A DNA stretch of 6,275 bases from Rhodospirillales bacterium (GTDB lineage Bacteria > Pseudomonadota > Alphaproteobacteria > Reyranellales > Reyranellaceae), in NCBI GenBank assembly GCA_013205335.1, contig JABMNB010000494.1, forward strand, positions 1 through 6,275, given 5' to 3'. The notes below the pieces were generated by a model. The model made no database searches, was not told the DNA's origin, and was given only the letters and a program-made list of their open reading frames with translations. Shown here one piece after another: positions 5,351-6,275 of this stretch. Numbering within the stretch: position 1 is the first letter of the stretch; each line of letters opens with the position of its first letter. The position numbers and the translations under genes were made by a program.

Positions 5351-6150
5351 AGGACCGCGTTTCGATCGACTTCAAGGAGGGCATCGCCGATGTCCGCCTG
5401 ATCCGCGCCGACAAGATGAACGCGCTGGATACGGCGATGTTCGAGGGCATCCTCGAGGCGGGCGCCAGGCTTGCCGCGATGCCGGGGCTCCGATGCGTGG
5501 TGCTGTCGGGCGAGGGCAAGGCCTTCTGCGCCGGCCTCGACATGGGCAGCTTTGCCGCGATGAAGGCGGAGGGCGATGCGGTGCCCGGCGTGCGTGATCT
5601 GACCCGGCGCACCCACGGCATCGCCAACCGGCCGCAGCAGTGCGCCTGGCTGTGGCGCGAGCTGCCGGTCCCGGTGATCGCCGCCGTCCACGGCGTGGCC
5701 TTCGGCGGCGGCTTCCAGATCGCGCTGGGGCCGGACATTCGCTACGCCACCGCCGACGCGCGCTTCTCGGTGATGGAGATCAAGTGGGGGCTGGTGCCCG
5801 ACCTCGCCGGCACCCAGCTCATGCGCCATCTGGCGCGCGAAGACATCGTGCGCGAACTGACCTACACCGGCCGCATCTTCAACGGCGTCGAGGCGCGCGA
5901 GATGGGCTTCGTGACGCGCGTGGTCGACGACCCGCGCGCCGCGGCACTGGAGACGGCGCGCGAGATCGCCGCCAAGAGCCCCGATGCGATGCGCGCCAAC
6001 AAGCGTCTCCTCAACGCCGCCGTCGCGACCGATGCGGCGTCGGGCCTGATGATGGAATCGGTCGAGCAGCAGAAGCTGATCGGCTCCCCCAACCAGCTCG
6101 AAGCCATCATGTCCAACCTGCAGAAGCGGGCCGCGAACTACAGGGATTGA
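5347..6150 (+). CDS. Crotonase-fold enzyme (enoyl-CoA hydratase/isomerase family)
   Basis: This 267-residue acyl-CoA enzyme has both oxyanion-hole blocks of the crotonase fold, GEGKAFCAGLDM (55-66) and AVHGVAFGGGFQIALG (113-128). In canonical enoyl-CoA hydratase the catalytic acids are the Glu of GGGxE and a Glu 20 residues later. Here the first is Gln124 and the second is Glu144 (VMEIKWGLVPDLAGT, 142-156). Asp152, eight residues after Glu144, sits where dienoyl-CoA isomerase has its catalytic Asp. Isomerase or another crotonase chemistry is therefore as plausible as hydration. The C-terminal helical part (RANKRLLNAA and onward) is complete and the length is typical. The start at 5347 has GGAGAGGG (5335-5342) four bases upstream and forms an ATGA overlap with the preceding stop; an ATG at 5323 would add eight unlikely residues. 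It is last in its cluster. A role in fatty-acid or aromatic-acid CoA breakdown is inferred. Confidence 0.93.
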   Translation: MKDRVSIDFKEGIADVRLIRADKMNALDTAMFEGILEAGARLAAMPGLRCVVLSGEGKAFCAGLDMGSFAAMKAEGDAVPGVRDLTRRTHGIANRPQQCAWLWRELPVPVIAAVHGVAFGGGFQIALGPDIRYATADARFSVMEIKWGLVPDLAGTQLMRHLAREDIVRELTYTGRIFNGVEAREMGFVTRVVDDPRAAALETAREIAAKSPDAMRANKRLLNAAVATDAASGLMMESVEQQKLIGSPNQLEAIMSNLQKRAANYRD

Positions 6151-6171
6151 GCGGACGTTCCACCACACACC

Positions 6172-6275
6172 ACCTCATCCTGAGAGGCTGGCCGGAAATG
6201 AATGCAGCTAAAACAAGAGGCTATGAACAGCCCCGATAACCTCACCCTGAGGAGCATCGCGCAGCGATGCGTCTC
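6172..6275. repeat. Interspersed palindromic repeat: partial copy plus copy truncated by window edge
   Basis: ACCTCATCCTGAG at 6172-6184 recurs as ACCTCACCCTGAG at 6239-6251 (12 of 13 bases, 67 apart). The second copy runs on into GGAGC and a perfect hairpin, GCATCGC/GCGATGC with loop GCA (6254-6270), then GTCTC at the edge. I recall this CCTCATCCTGAGGAGC-hairpin-GCGTCTCGAAGGATGAGG layout as a common intergenic repeat in alphaproteobacteria, so the other half probably follows outside the window. The 54 bases between copies are more AT-rich than the genes and resemble nothing I know. The hairpin may also end transcription of the crotonase cluster, though no T run is visible. Confidence 0.65.

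Noticed and set aside
4383..5738. Minus-strand open frame of about 450 codons across the permease, small protein and crotonase
   Set aside because: Low-complexity His/Arg/Gly translation, opposite to three well-supported genes; an antisense shadow.
5167..6168. Minus-strand open frame of about 330 codons antisense to the crotonase
   Set aside because: No recognisable domain; the crotonase on the plus strand has its signature blocks and an SD.

Overview
The window comes from a GC-rich bacterium, most likely an alphaproteobacterium. The grounds are strong G/C bias at third codon positions, an orphan Bug-type binding protein next to an amidase, and an intergenic repeat of the 'cctcatcctgaggagc...gcgtctc' kind that I remember from Bradyrhizobium- and Reyranella-like genomes. 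The genus assignment is a guess from memory. I saw no RNA genes, CRISPR arrays, insertion sequences or phage genes.

Layout. Bases 1-1082 (+) hold the C-terminal half of the ferrous-iron transporter FeoB, cut by the left edge. A doubtful 32-codon ORF follows it closely. Bases 1083-1476 are a gene-poor convergent region containing a hairpin-rich inverted-repeat element (1257-1404). Three minus-strand genes follow, in transcription order amidase (4339-2906), secreted Bug-family substrate-binding protein (2813-1848) and a four-helix DUF486/DMT-type membrane protein (1839-1477). A 58-bp divergent region separates the amidase from a plus-strand cluster: a TauE/SafE-type permease (4398-5162), a 66-residue unknown protein (5150-5350) and a crotonase-fold enzyme (5347-6150). 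The reading frames in this cluster overlap by 13 and 4 bases. The right edge (6172-6275) holds one partial and one truncated copy of an interspersed repeat.

How the genes may work together. The minus-strand set would combine periplasmic capture of a small carboxylate or amide with cytoplasmic amide hydrolysis. No TctA/TctB membrane components are present, so the Bug protein is an orphan here. The plus-strand set pairs an anion or organosulfur-type permease with an acyl-CoA enzyme, with a small unknown protein translationally coupled between them. Both readings are inferences from gene order.

Most worth a second look are: (1) a predicted hairpin that buries the strong ribosome-binding site of the Bug gene; (2) the crotonase active site, which lacks one hydratase glutamate but keeps a Glu/Asp pair spaced as in dienoyl-CoA isomerase; (3) the multi-hairpin element at 1257-1404; and (4) the small coupled protein at 5150-5350. 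I found no clear, complete, previously undescribed system.
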